A stretch of DNA of 64,000 bases from NCBI RefSeq assembly GCF_039907765.1, contig NZ_JARDJI010000001.1:62001-126000 (forward strand), written 5' to 3'. This DNA is from Aminobacter sp039907765 (GTDB taxonomy: Bacteria > Pseudomonadota > Alphaproteobacteria > Rhizobiales > Rhizobiaceae). A program made the translations under genes and the position numbers. How positions within the stretch are numbered: position 1 is the first letter of the stretch; every line of letters begins with the position of its first letter. Shown here piece by piece: positions 17,522 through 25,406 of the stretch. Below the pieces are notes generated by a model, which saw only the letters and a list, made by a program, of their open reading frames with translations, was not told where the DNA came from and did not search any database.

Positions 17522-18059
17522 TTGACGGACTCCGCCTTGACGCATCGGTTGGCGACGCAGGACGACCTGCCGGTCCTGAAAGGGATCATGGATGCGGCGA
17601 TAGCCGAGCTGCAGAAGCCCTTCCTGAACCCCGAGCAGATCGAGTCGAGCCGCGCCATCATGGGGCTCGACACGCAACTCGTCGATGACGGCACCTATTT
17701 CGTCATCCTCCTGGGCGACGCCATTGCCGGCTGTGGCGGCTGGAGTCGCCGCGCCACACTCTACGGCAGCGACCGCACACCGGCGCGATGCTCGCCTGCT
17801 GGACCCGGCAAAGGAGCCGGCGCGCATCCGTGCCATGTACACAGATCCCGGCTTCGCGCGCCGTGGCGTAGGCACGCTGATCATGACGCTGTGCGAAGAG
17901 GCGGCCCGCGCCGAAGGGTTCGTCCGGATGGAGCTCATGGCGACGATGGCCGGCGTGCCGCTTTACCGCACCTGCGGCTATGAGGCGGTCGATCTCGTCA
18001 GCGATGACCGGGGCGGCGCTCCGGTGCCGCTGCTGCGCATGGTCAAGGCGCTCGGCTGA
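17522..18059 (+). pseudogene. GNAT family N-acetyltransferase, frameshifted
   Basis: A GNAT gene split over two frames. The first part begins at TTG 17522 (ribosome site GGGGAGG) and gives LTHRLATQDDLPVLKGIMDAAI to GDAIAGCGGWSRRATLYGSD. The second part, in the frame one base further on, gives RDARLLDPAKEPARIRAMY and the acetyl-CoA loop DPGFARRGVGTLIM to the end. The break lies near 17781-17787 in a CGGCGCG run. Loss of one CG pair there would explain it. It is either a real mutation or a sequencing or assembly error. Confidence 0.75.
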
Positions 18060-18062
18060 GCC

Positions 18063-19121
18063 TCAGACGATCTTGCCGCGCGCCGGCACCGGCCAGCATT
18101 CCGGCGCCCTGTCCTTGCCGTAGACATAGACGCCGTCCACCATGTTGGTGACGACGCAGGCGTGGTTGGGCACGATGCGCAGGCGCTGGCCGACCTTGAG
18201 GCCGATGTCGCCTTCGCTGTGCAGGCGGCCGTGTTCCTCCGAAAGCTGGTCGATCGAAATGTCGGGGCGGCCGAGCACATGGCCGTGGCCGGTAAGCCCG
18301 AGCAGGTCGGAGGTCAGCGTCTTTGAGCCGGCGTCGATGATGGCGCGGTTGGGCGCGGGCACCGAGACGACGGTGGCGAGCACGGTCAGCGCACAGTCGT
18401 CCCAGGTGGTGACGCCACGCGCGACCAGCGAGCGGTCGTTGTAGACATAGGTGCCGGGGCGGAACTCGGTCGTGACGGGGGCCAGGTGCGCCAGCATCAT
18501 GTCGGGCGAACCGCCCGAGGTGACGGCGGGAACCGCGATACCCTTGGCCTCGATGATCGCCTTGGCCTCGGCCATGAAAGCCTGCACCTTCGAAGCGCCG
18601 CCGACTGGCGGATAGGTCATCAGGCCGGCGAGGGCGATTCCAGGCGCGGCATGGATGCGGGCGGCGATTTCGGCCGCTTCCTGAGGGGTGCCGACGCCGC
18701 AGCGGTCGGCGCCGGTATTGCATTCGACGAAGACGTTCAGCGTGGCGCCAGCCGACGCGAAAGCGGTCGAAAGCCCGTCGATCACGGTCGCATTGTCGGC
18801 GACGACAGCCAGCTTGACCTTGCGGGACAGCGCCACGAGCGCCGCGAGCTTGTCGGCGCCCAGGATGTTATAGGTGATCAGCACGTCGTTGAGCCGATCG
18901 CTGCCGGCGACCATGGCTTCGGCTTCCGAGACCTTCTGGCAGGTGATGCCGACAGCGCCCGCGTCGAGCTGCATTTCGGCGATGGCCGGGAGCTTGTGCG
19001 TCTTGATGTGCGGCCGGACCTTGAGGCCGTGGCTGTCGGCATAGGCCTGGAAGCGCTCGATGTTCCGTTTCGCCACGTCGATGTCCACCAACACGGCGGG
19101 CGTCTGGATCTCGTCGAACAT
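18063..19121 (-). CDS. fold-type-III PLP enzyme, D-threonine aldolase/D-serine dehydratase family; likely D-glucosaminate dehydratase
   Basis: 352 residues. The N-terminal alanine-racemase-like barrel has the PLP lysine K40 in RPHIKTHK, and the C-terminal domain has a metal-binding HxC motif at H320 and C322 (PNHAC). Both belong to the D-threonine aldolase / D-serine dehydratase (DSD1) family, which also contains bacterial D-glucosaminate dehydratase. GGAGGCAAGGC precedes the start. The gene is divergent from an ABC importer, RidA, IclR and KDG-kinase cluster. That context favours glucosaminate (2-amino-2-deoxy-gluconate to KDG plus ammonia) over a simple amino acid, but this is inference. 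Confidence 0.85.
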   Translation of the reverse strand: MFDEIQTPAVLVDIDVAKRNIERFQAYADSHGLKVRPHIKTHKLPAIAEMQLDAGAVGITCQKVSEAEAMVAGSDRLNDVLITYNILGADKLAALVALSRKVKLAVVADNATVIDGLSTAFASAGATLNVFVECNTGADRCGVGTPQEAAEIAARIHAAPGIALAGLMTYPPVGGASKVQAFMAEAKAIIEAKGIAVPAVTSGGSPDMMLAHLAPVTTEFRPGTYVYNDRSLVARGVTTWDDCALTVLATVVSVPAPNRAIIDAGSKTLTSDLLGLTGHGHVLGRPDISIDQLSEEHGRLHSEGDIGLKVGQRLRIVPNHACVVTNMVDGVYVYGKDRAPECWPVPARGKIV

Positions 19122-19167
19122 GCCTTGCCTCCAAATCACACGCGCCGGGACCTTGCCCGCGAAGCGC

Positions 19168-19197
19168 TTGACAAACAATGCCGCGTGCCGCTTTATA
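19168..19197 (+). promoter_or_regulatory. sigma-70-type promoter of the ABC importer/RidA/KDG operon
   Basis: TTGACA at 19168-19173 and TTTATA at 19192-19197 are separated by 18 bp. The predicted start site falls at about 19204, the left edge of the operator-like dyad, and 70 bp before the binding-protein start codon. Confidence 0.65.
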
Positions 19198-19203
19198 CGT
19201 CAA

Positions 19204-19237
19204 TCCATTATTCAGGACACATGTCCACAATAATGGA
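19204..19237. promoter_or_regulatory. 34-bp operator-like dyad, probable IclR-type site
   Basis: TCCATTATT and AATAATGGA form the outer arms, and GGACA and TGTCC the inner arms, all sharing one centre at 19220/19221. Within it, TGTCCA at 19222-19227 and TGGACA at 19234-19239 also form a 6-bp inverted repeat with a 6-bp spacer. It lies between the divergent dehydratase and importer genes and just downstream of the predicted promoter. The cluster-encoded IclR regulator is the likely ligand-controlled binder. Confidence 0.65.
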
Positions 19238-19274
19238 CATTGTTTTAGGGAACTCTTTTGGGAGGAACGGCGAG

Positions 19275-20114
19275 ATGAAGATCGCACTTTCCGCGGCCGT
19301 CGCCGCGCTCGCGCTGATGGCGGCACTGCCTGCCGGCGCACAGGAAAAGCAGAGCAAGCTCGATGAGGTTCTGGCGCGCGGCCGCCTGATCATGGGCACG
19401 GGCAGCACCAACGCGCCCTGGCATTTCAAGAGCGCCGACGACAAGCTGCAGGGCTTCGATGTCGACATGGGCCGCATCGTCGCCAAGGCGCTGTTCGGCG
19501 ATCCGGACAAGATCGAATACGTCAACCAGTCGTCGGATGCCCGTATCCCGAACATCACCACCGACAAGGTCGACCTGACCTGCCAGTTCATGACGGTGAC
19601 AGGCGAGCGCGCCCAGCAGATCGCCTTCACCATTCCCTACTACCGCGAGGGCGTCGGCCTGATGCTCAAGGCCGACAGCCAGTATGCCGACTATGCCGCG
19701 CTCAAGGCCGCCGGCTCGGGCGTCACCGTCTCGGTGCTGCAGAACGTCTATGCCGAGGCCATGGTGCACGCCGCACTGCCGGAGGCCAAGGTGGACCAGT
19801 ACGAGTCCGTCGACCTGATCTACCAGGCGCTGGAATCGGGCCGCGCCGATGCCGCTGCCACCGACCAGTCGTCGCTGGCCTGGTACATGAAGCAGAACCC
19901 GGACCGCTACAAGGACGGCGGCTACGGCTGGAACCCGCAGACATATGCCTGCGGCGTCAAGCGCGGCGACCAGGACTGGCTGAACTTCGTCAACACCGCG
20001 CTGCACGAGGCGATGACCGGCGTCGAGTTCGACTTCTACGCCAACTCCTACAAGACCTGGTTCGGCAAGGAACTCGCTCCGCCGCAGATCGGCTTCCCGG
20101 TCGAGTACAAGTAA
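19275..20114 (+). CDS. ABC transporter substrate-binding protein (PAAT type; glucosaminate candidate)
   Basis: 279 residues. The signal peptide is residues 1-22 (SAAVAALALMAALPAGAQ). The mature protein is a family-3 binding protein: LIMGTGSTNAPWHF, the GFDVDMGRIVAKALFG signature, DLTCQFMTVTGERAQ and a second lobe ending AVEYK-like. The start is chosen at MKIALSAAV with GGGAGGAACGG upstream. It is the first gene of a SBP-permease-permease-ATPase-RidA operon. The ligand is predicted to be D-glucosaminate or a related amino sugar acid from context only. Confidence 0.9.
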   Translation: MKIALSAAVAALALMAALPAGAQEKQSKLDEVLARGRLIMGTGSTNAPWHFKSADDKLQGFDVDMGRIVAKALFGDPDKIEYVNQSSDARIPNITTDKVDLTCQFMTVTGERAQQIAFTIPYYREGVGLMLKADSQYADYAALKAAGSGVTVSVLQNVYAEAMVHAALPEAKVDQYESVDLIYQALESGRADAAATDQSSLAWYMKQNPDRYKDGGYGWNPQTYACGVKRGDQDWLNFVNTALHEAMTGVEFDFYANSYKTWFGKELAPPQIGFPVEYK

Positions 20115-20125
20115 ACTCGCCAAAG

Positions 20126-20161
20126 GTGGCGCGGCCCCTGGCCTGAATTCGGCCGCGCCAC
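20126..20161 (+). other. intercistronic stem-loop after the binding-protein gene
   Basis: GTGGCGCGGCC and GGCCGCGCCAC form a perfect 11-bp stem with a 14-nt loop in the 69-bp gap between the binding protein and first permease. No T-run follows. Such hairpins commonly stabilise the upstream mRNA so that binding protein exceeds membrane components. Confidence 0.7.
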
Positions 20162-20183
20162 ATCTCTCACTCGGACGGGCACC

Positions 20184-20846
20184 ATGGGTTACACCCTCAA
20201 CTTCTCGGCGGTCTGGCGCAGCTTCGACCTCTTGCTCGAAGGGCTCGCGCTCAGCCTGGCGCTCGCCTTCGTGGCGATCGCCATCGGCTGCGTACTTGGC
20301 TTGATCACCGCCTTCGGCCTGTTGTCGAAGCGTGGCCTGCTGCGCCATCCGGCGCGCATCTACGTCACCATCATCCGCAACACGCCGATCCTGGTGCTGG
20401 TGCTGTTCACCTTCTTCGCCCTGCCGCAGCTGGGCCTCCGTCTCGGCAAGATCGAGAGCTTCGTCGCGACCCTGTCGGTCTATTCCGGCGCCTATCTCGC
20501 CGAGGTCTTCCGCGGCGGCCTCCTGGCCGTGCCCAACGGGCTCAGGGAGGCCGGCCTTGCCATCGGCCTGACGCAGGCGCAGATCCGCAACTCCATCGTC
20601 ATCCCGCTGATGCTGCGCAACGTGCTGCCGTCGCTGTCGAGCACCATGATCTCGCTGTTCAAGGACACCTCGCTGGCCGCCGCGATCGCCGTGCCGGAAC
20701 TGACCTTCGAGGCGCGCAAGATCAACGTCGAGACCTTCCGTGTCATCGAGACCTGGATCGTCGCGAGCTGTCTCTACGTCGCCACCTGCTCCGTGCTGGC
20801 AGCCATGCTGCGCCGGCTCGAGAAGCGCATGTCCATCCCGAGGTGA
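20184..20846 (+). CDS. ABC transporter permease (PAAT type)
   Basis: 220-residue inner-membrane permease of the polar amino-acid class. It has about five hydrophobic segments and the EAA loop VPNGLREAGLAIGLTQAQIRNSIVIPLMLRN. It lies directly after the intercistronic hairpin, and its stop overlaps the possible GTG start of the second permease. It probably forms a heterodimer with the next gene product for uptake of the cluster's substrate. Confidence 0.92.
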   Translation: MGYTLNFSAVWRSFDLLLEGLALSLALAFVAIAIGCVLGLITAFGLLSKRGLLRHPARIYVTIIRNTPILVLVLFTFFALPQLGLRLGKIESFVATLSVYSGAYLAEVFRGGLLAVPNGLREAGLAIGLTQAQIRNSIVIPLMLRNVLPSLSSTMISLFKDTSLAAAIAVPELTFEARKINVETFRVIETWIVASCLYVATCSVLAAMLRRLEKRMSIPR

Positions 20847-20851
20847 CAGAC

Positions 20852-21514
20852 ATGGAACTCGTCGCATTCCTCGAAACGCTCTGGCTGGCGCGCATCCCGA
20901 TCCTCAAGGGCATCGGCGTCACCGTCTCCATCTCGCTGCTGGCGATTCTCGTCGGCACCGTGCTCGGCATCGGCGTCGGCCTGGCGCTGACCTATGGCAA
21001 GGGCCCTGTGCGCTGGCTGGTGCGCGGCTACACCGACTTCATCCGCGGCACGCCGGTGCTGGTGCTGGTTCTGGCGAGCTATTACGTTCTCGGCACCATC
21101 GGCATCGACCTCGGGCCGTTCCAGGCCGGCGTGCTGGCGCTCGCGGTGTTCTGCTCGTCGCATGTCGGCGAGATCGTGCGCGGCGCGCTGCAGTCGATCC
21201 CCAAGGGCCAGACCGAGGCCGCCAAGGCGATCGGCCTGACCTTCCCGCAGACCTTCGCCTATGTGCTCGGACCGCAGGCGCTGCGCCAGGTGCTGCCCGC
21301 CTGGGTCAACACGGCGGCAGAGATGGTCAAGGCCTCGACGCTGCTGTCGATCATCGGCGTGGCCGAGCTCCTGCTCAGGACGCAGGAGCTGATCTCGCGC
21401 AGCTTCATGAGCCTCGAATTCTATATCTTCGCGGGCTTCCTCTACTTCGTCATCAACTATGGCATCGAGCGCTTCGGCCGTTACGTCGAACGCAAGACCT
21501 CGATCCCCTCGTGA
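20852..21514 (+). CDS. ABC transporter permease (PAAT type)
   Basis: 220 residues from the ATG at 20852, chosen because GAGGTGA lies 5 bp before it; a GTG at 20843 overlapping the upstream stop is the alternative. The EAA loop is IPKGQTEAAKAIGLTFPQTFAYVLGPQA, and the N-terminal helix spans ILKGIGVTVSISLLAILVGTVLG. It is the second permease subunit of the importer. Confidence 0.92.
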   Translation: MELVAFLETLWLARIPILKGIGVTVSISLLAILVGTVLGIGVGLALTYGKGPVRWLVRGYTDFIRGTPVLVLVLASYYVLGTIGIDLGPFQAGVLALAVFCSSHVGEIVRGALQSIPKGQTEAAKAIGLTFPQTFAYVLGPQALRQVLPAWVNTAAEMVKASTLLSIIGVAELLLRTQELISRSFMSLEFYIFAGFLYFVINYGIERFGRYVERKTSIPS

Positions 21515-21524
21515 GGCCGCACCC

Positions 21525-22295
21525 ATGACCGGCAACCTTCTCGAAATCCGCGACCTGCACAAGCGCTACGGCGAGGTCGAAGTCCTCAAGGGCGTCGACT
21601 GCACCATGCGCCAGGGCGACGTCATCTCCATCATCGGCTCGTCCGGTTCGGGCAAGACGACCATGCTCCGCTGCATCAACATGCTGGAGGAATTCCAGGG
21701 CGGCTCGATCCGCATCGACGGCGAGGAGATCGGCTACGAGACCGTGGGCGGCGTGCGCCGCCGCAAGAAGGAAAAGGAAATCGCCCGCCAGCGCGCGATG
21801 ACCGGCATGGCCTTCCAGCAGTTCAACCTGTTCCCGCATGTGACCGCGGCGCAGAACGTCATGCTGGGCCTGGTCAAGGTCAAGGGCATGGCCCGCGACG
21901 AGGCGCGCAGTGTCGCCGAGAAGTGGCTCGACCGCGTCGGCCTGGCCGAGCGCCGCGACCGCTTTCCCGGCCAGCTCTCCGGCGGCCAGCAGCAGCGCGT
22001 GGCGATCGCCCGCGCCATTGCCATGAACCCCAAGCTGATGCTGTTCGACGAGGTCACCTCGGCGCTCGACCCCGAACTGGTCAACGAGGTGCTGCAGGTC
22101 ATCAAGGACCTCGCCCGCGACGGCATGAGCATGCTGCTCGTCACCCACGAGATGCGCTTCGCCTACGAAGTGTCGTCGCGCGTCATCTTCATGAACCAGG
22201 GGCGCATCGGCGAGGAGGGCAATCCGCGCGAGATGTTCGTCAAGCCGCAGACCGAGCGGCTGGCCGAGTTCCTCAAGACCTCTACCTTCAACTAG
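21525..22295 (+). CDS. ABC transporter ATP-binding protein (PAAT type)
   Basis: 256-residue ATPase energising the importer. Walker A is GSSGSGKTT at 38-46, the Q-loop is in FQQFNLFPH, the signature is LSGGQQQR, Walker B is LMLFDEVTSALDPE and the switch His is in LLVTHEM. The start is MTGNLLEIRD, where family members begin, although the frame is open upstream. It could also serve the ATPase-less importer encoded at 13.7-15.8 kb, which is untested. Confidence 0.94.
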   Translation: MTGNLLEIRDLHKRYGEVEVLKGVDCTMRQGDVISIIGSSGSGKTTMLRCINMLEEFQGGSIRIDGEEIGYETVGGVRRRKKEKEIARQRAMTGMAFQQFNLFPHVTAAQNVMLGLVKVKGMARDEARSVAEKWLDRVGLAERRDRFPGQLSGGQQQRVAIARAIAMNPKLMLFDEVTSALDPELVNEVLQVIKDLARDGMSMLLVTHEMRFAYEVSSRVIFMNQGRIGEEGNPREMFVKPQTERLAEFLKTSTFN

Positions 22296-22311
22296 CATTC
22301 GGAGAATAGAC

Positions 22312-22695
22312 ATGACGATCAAGCGCTACGGCACCGGCCAGACCGGGGCAGGCAAGCAACCCCTGCCGTTCGCCCGTGCCGTCGAGGCCAATGGCTGGCT
22401 CTACGTGTCCGGCCAGGTCGCCATGGAGAACGGCGAGATCGTCGGCGGCGGCATCATCCCAGAAACGCACAAGACCATGGAAAACGTCATCGCCATCCTG
22501 AAGGAGGCGGGCTATGGGCTGGAACACGTCGTGCGCGTCGGCGTATGGCTCGACGACCCGCGCGACTTCTGGTCCTTCAACGGCGTCTACGCCGGGTATT
22601 TCGGCGACCATCCGCCGGCGCGCGCTTGCGTGCAGTCGAGTATGATGGTCGATTGCAAGGTCGAGATCGACTGCGTCGCCTACAAGGCGCCGTGA
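22312..22695 (+). CDS. RidA family enamine/imine deaminase
   Basis: 127-residue RidA/YjgF trimer subunit. RidA enzymes hydrolyse reactive 2-aminoacrylate-type imines released by PLP dehydratases to keto acids and ammonia. The catalytic Arg is conserved as R104 (PPARACVQ), and the C-terminal VEIDCVAYKA strand fits the active subgroup. It follows the ATPase by 16 bp in the same operon. Its presence supports a beta-eliminating dehydratase, here the divergent PLP enzyme, rather than an aldolase. Confidence 0.92.
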   Translation: MTIKRYGTGQTGAGKQPLPFARAVEANGWLYVSGQVAMENGEIVGGGIIPETHKTMENVIAILKEAGYGLEHVVRVGVWLDDPRDFWSFNGVYAGYFGDHPPARACVQSSMMVDCKVEIDCVAYKAP

Positions 22696-22738
22696 GTCGA
22701 CACCGGATTCATCAGCAAATCCGCCGGGGAGGCGGCGC

Positions 22739-23560
22739 ATGGACGACGTACGGGACGACATGACAAGCAGGCGGGCGCGGGGTCTCGACCGCGCCTTCGA
22801 GATCCTGAACTTCCTGCGTCTCAAGCGCACGCCCTTGCGCCCCAACGAGATCGCGTCGGGCATCGGTGCGCCGCGCTCTTCGGTCTACGAACTGGTCAAT
22901 CTCCTGATGCGGCAGGGCATACTGGAGTATCGCGGCGACGACGGCCGCGTGTTCCTCGGCCGCAAGCTCTATTTCCTCGGCATGGCCTATGCCGAGCAGT
23001 TCGACCTGATGCGCGAATGCGACAAGCTGCTCACGCACATCGCCGAAGAGACGCGCGAGACGGCGCAGATGTGCCTGCTCGAAGGCAACAAATACACCGT
23101 CGCCCAGATGAAGGAGGGCTCGAGGCCGTTCCGCATCTCGTCGAACGTCGGCGACCCGGTCGCCATCCCGTGGACGGCATCGGGCCGGCTGCTGGTTTCG
23201 CACATGAGCGACCAGGAGATCCTCGACTTCATCCCGAAGGAGGATTTCCGCCTGCCCAACGGCCAGTGGATCGATCCGGCCGCCTTCATCGCCGAAGTGC
23301 GCGAGGCGGCGAGGGTCGGCTACTACACCTTCAACAGCGCCGTCGAGAACTTCACCCACTGCTTCGCCGTGCCGGTCTACCAGGCCGACCGCGTCTGCGT
23401 GGCGACGCTCTGCCTGGTCGCGCCGCGCGAAGACGGGCTGAAGAACCATGCGAGCTACCTGAAGACGCTGCTGGACGCCGCGGCCGACCTTTCGAGCCGC
23501 CTCGGCCACATGGCCGACGACGACGGCCACGGCGCAAGCCGGGCCCAAGGCCGCGGCTAG
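22739..23560 (+). CDS. IclR family transcriptional regulator
   Basis: 273 residues: N-terminal winged helix (GLDRAFEILNFLRL, IASGIGAPRSSVYELVNLL) and a C-terminal IclR effector domain. A GGGGAGG ribosome site precedes the ATG. It sits 43 bp after ridA and 40 bp before the KDG kinase, inside the catabolic cluster, so it most likely controls it. The candidate operator is the 34-bp dyad at 19204. Whether it represses or activates is unknown; the effector may be glucosaminate or KDG. Confidence 0.9.
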   Translation: MDDVRDDMTSRRARGLDRAFEILNFLRLKRTPLRPNEIASGIGAPRSSVYELVNLLMRQGILEYRGDDGRVFLGRKLYFLGMAYAEQFDLMRECDKLLTHIAEETRETAQMCLLEGNKYTVAQMKEGSRPFRISSNVGDPVAIPWTASGRLLVSHMSDQEILDFIPKEDFRLPNGQWIDPAAFIAEVREAARVGYYTFNSAVENFTHCFAVPVYQADRVCVATLCLVAPREDGLKNHASYLKTLLDAAADLSSRLGHMADDDGHGASRAQGRG

Positions 23561-23600
23561 GAAATTCCGACACGATCCGACTTCATTCTTGGAAGGGCAC

Positions 23601-24533
23601 ATGGCGCGCGCACTCTTGATCGGGGAATGCATGGTCGAACTCAGGCAGGCCGAGGGCGGCCTGCTGCGTAAGGGGTTCGCCGGCGACACCTTCAACACCG
23701 CCTACTACCTGGGCGCCTTCCTGCCCGCAGCATGGCAGGTGGACTATTTCACCGCCGTAGGCACCGATCCCGTGTCCGACGAGATGCTCGCCTTCATGGA
23801 AGGCACGGGCGTCGGCACCGGCTTCGTCAGGCGCGTGCCGGAGCGCACGCCCGGCCTCTACATGATCCACCTCAAGGACGGCGAGCGCAGCTTCTCATAT
23901 TGGCGCTCGGCTTCGGCCGCGCGTCTGCTCGCCGACGACCCGGCCGGCTTGCGCGCCGCGATCGATGCGTCCGACACGGTCTTCTTCTCGGGCATCACGC
24001 TGGCGATCCTTGCGCCGGATGCGCTTGCGACGCTGCTCGCCGAGATCGGCCGTGCCAAGGCCGCCGGCAAGCCCGTCGCCTTCGATCCCAACATCCGCCC
24101 GCGCCTGTGGGACGATGCCCAGAGGATGCGGCGCGCGATTTCCGATGGTGCGGCGGTCTCCAGCATGGTCATGCCGAGCTTCGAGGACGAGGCGACGCAT
24201 TTCGGCGACGCCTCGGTCGAGGCGACGATCGCGCGCTATCGCGGCCTCGGCGTCGACAAGCTCGTCGTCAAGGACGGCGCCGACGGCATCACCCTGAGCT
24301 TCGGCGGCCGCCAAGCCTTCGTCCCCGCCGCACGGGCGGAAAAGGTCGTCGACACGACCGGCGCCGGCGACAGCTTCAACGGCGCCTTCCTGGCGAACTA
24401 TCTCGAAACCGGCGACGAAGGCCTCGCCGCCGCGTTCGCCGCCCGCGTCGCGGCAACCGTCATCGGCCACCACGGCGCGTTGCTGGCCGAAGCAGAGATC
24501 GAAGCGCTGGAGGCCGGCGCGCAGTGCGGCTGA
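23601..24533 (+). CDS. kdgK: 2-dehydro-3-deoxygluconokinase, PfkB family
   Basis: 310-residue ribokinase-fold sugar kinase. It phosphorylates 2-dehydro-3-deoxy-D-gluconate (KDG) to KDPG for the Entner-Doudoroff aldolase. KDG-kinase-like features are IGECMVELRQ, FAGDTFNTAYYLG and FDPNIRPRLW. The anion-hole and catalytic motif is DTTGAGDSFNGAF with the base at D257. GGAAGGGCAC precedes the chosen ATG; a TTG 12 bp earlier is possible. Its place after the PLP enzyme, importer and RidA suggests KDG is the product of this pathway. Confidence 0.88.
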   Translation: MARALLIGECMVELRQAEGGLLRKGFAGDTFNTAYYLGAFLPAAWQVDYFTAVGTDPVSDEMLAFMEGTGVGTGFVRRVPERTPGLYMIHLKDGERSFSYWRSASAARLLADDPAGLRAAIDASDTVFFSGITLAILAPDALATLLAEIGRAKAAGKPVAFDPNIRPRLWDDAQRMRRAISDGAAVSSMVMPSFEDEATHFGDASVEATIARYRGLGVDKLVVKDGADGITLSFGGRQAFVPAARAEKVVDTTGAGDSFNGAFLANYLETGDEGLAAAFAARVAATVIGHHGALLAEAEIEALEAGAQCG

Positions 24534-24578
24534 AGGCGCGCGCGCCGGCCCGGCGCGACATGGCTCCGATCGCACGCT

Positions 24579-25175
24579 TCAGGGGACGGGCACCATCTTG
24601 GTGGGTTCCTCCAGCAGGCTGAAGGGATGGCCCTCGCATGTCACGTCCGGGTTGGTCGCGCTGAACATTCCGTTCGGATTGTCCTTGAACAGCCAGGCAT
24701 GCAGGTCGTAGTGGGCGAACTCTTTGGGGATCAGGGGTTCGTGCCCCTCCATCGGCCCTTCGAAGGGCTGGCCCATCAGGGTCGGCCGCTCCTTGGCGAC
24801 TGCGAGCGGAACCAGCCATTCGACGGCGACGAGGCGCAGTTTTCCGCCGTCGGGCTCGTAGACCAGCACGTTCGGCTTGGCCAGGTCGGGCGGTCCCTTG
24901 ACGGTGAGATTGACGAAGTGGACGCCCATTGCGCCCTTCGCATACTCCATCCGGCCTTCCATCTTCTCGCCGCTGTAGTGGACGCAACCCACCGTCGACA
25001 GATAGAGGTCGCGGACGGCGACGTAGGGATCCTTGTACTTCTCCAGAGCCTGGCGGGCGGCGTCGAGTTCGGCCTTGCTGGGCCCCTCGGCCCTGGCGGG
25101 ATTGACGGCCGGACCGGCGTTCCAGACGAAGGCCAGGGCAATCAGGGCGCAGCTGGCGAGATGTGAAGACCTCAT
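24579..25175 (-). CDS. exported protein of unknown function
   Basis: 198 residues, start chosen for GGAGG 8 bp upstream. Residues 1-28 are a signal peptide (SCALIALAFVWNAGPAVNPARA). The mature part contains a predicted helix (KAELDAARQALEKYKDPYVAVRDLYLSTVGC), a TVGCVHYSGEKMEGRMEY segment and a His-rich, aromatic C-terminus (FAHYDLHAWLFKDNPNGMF). Two or three Cys residues could form a disulfide. I do not recognise an enzyme motif. The gene is convergent with kdgK and transcribed alone. Confidence 0.8.
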   Translation of the reverse strand: MRSSHLASCALIALAFVWNAGPAVNPARAEGPSKAELDAARQALEKYKDPYVAVRDLYLSTVGCVHYSGEKMEGRMEYAKGAMGVHFVNLTVKGPPDLAKPNVLVYEPDGGKLRLVAVEWLVPLAVAKERPTLMGQPFEGPMEGHEPLIPKEFAHYDLHAWLFKDNPNGMFSATNPDVTCEGHPFSLLEEPTKMVPVP

Positions 25176-25406
25176 GGCAGTTCCTCCGCAGATGTTTTCG
25201 GGACAAGCGCTGCGATCAACAGGGTGATCCGCGAACCTCGCGCCCCCCGGTCCGCTTGTAAATTCATCGGAATGGGGGAGGCGGCTAACCAAACCGGCGA
25301 AGGGGGAGGGCGCGCTGCACCGATTGCGGCACGTTCGGCCTGATGCAGAAACCGATGCGATTGTCTGATAGCAATTCGAGCGACGACACCAACACCTGCA
25401 GGACCG

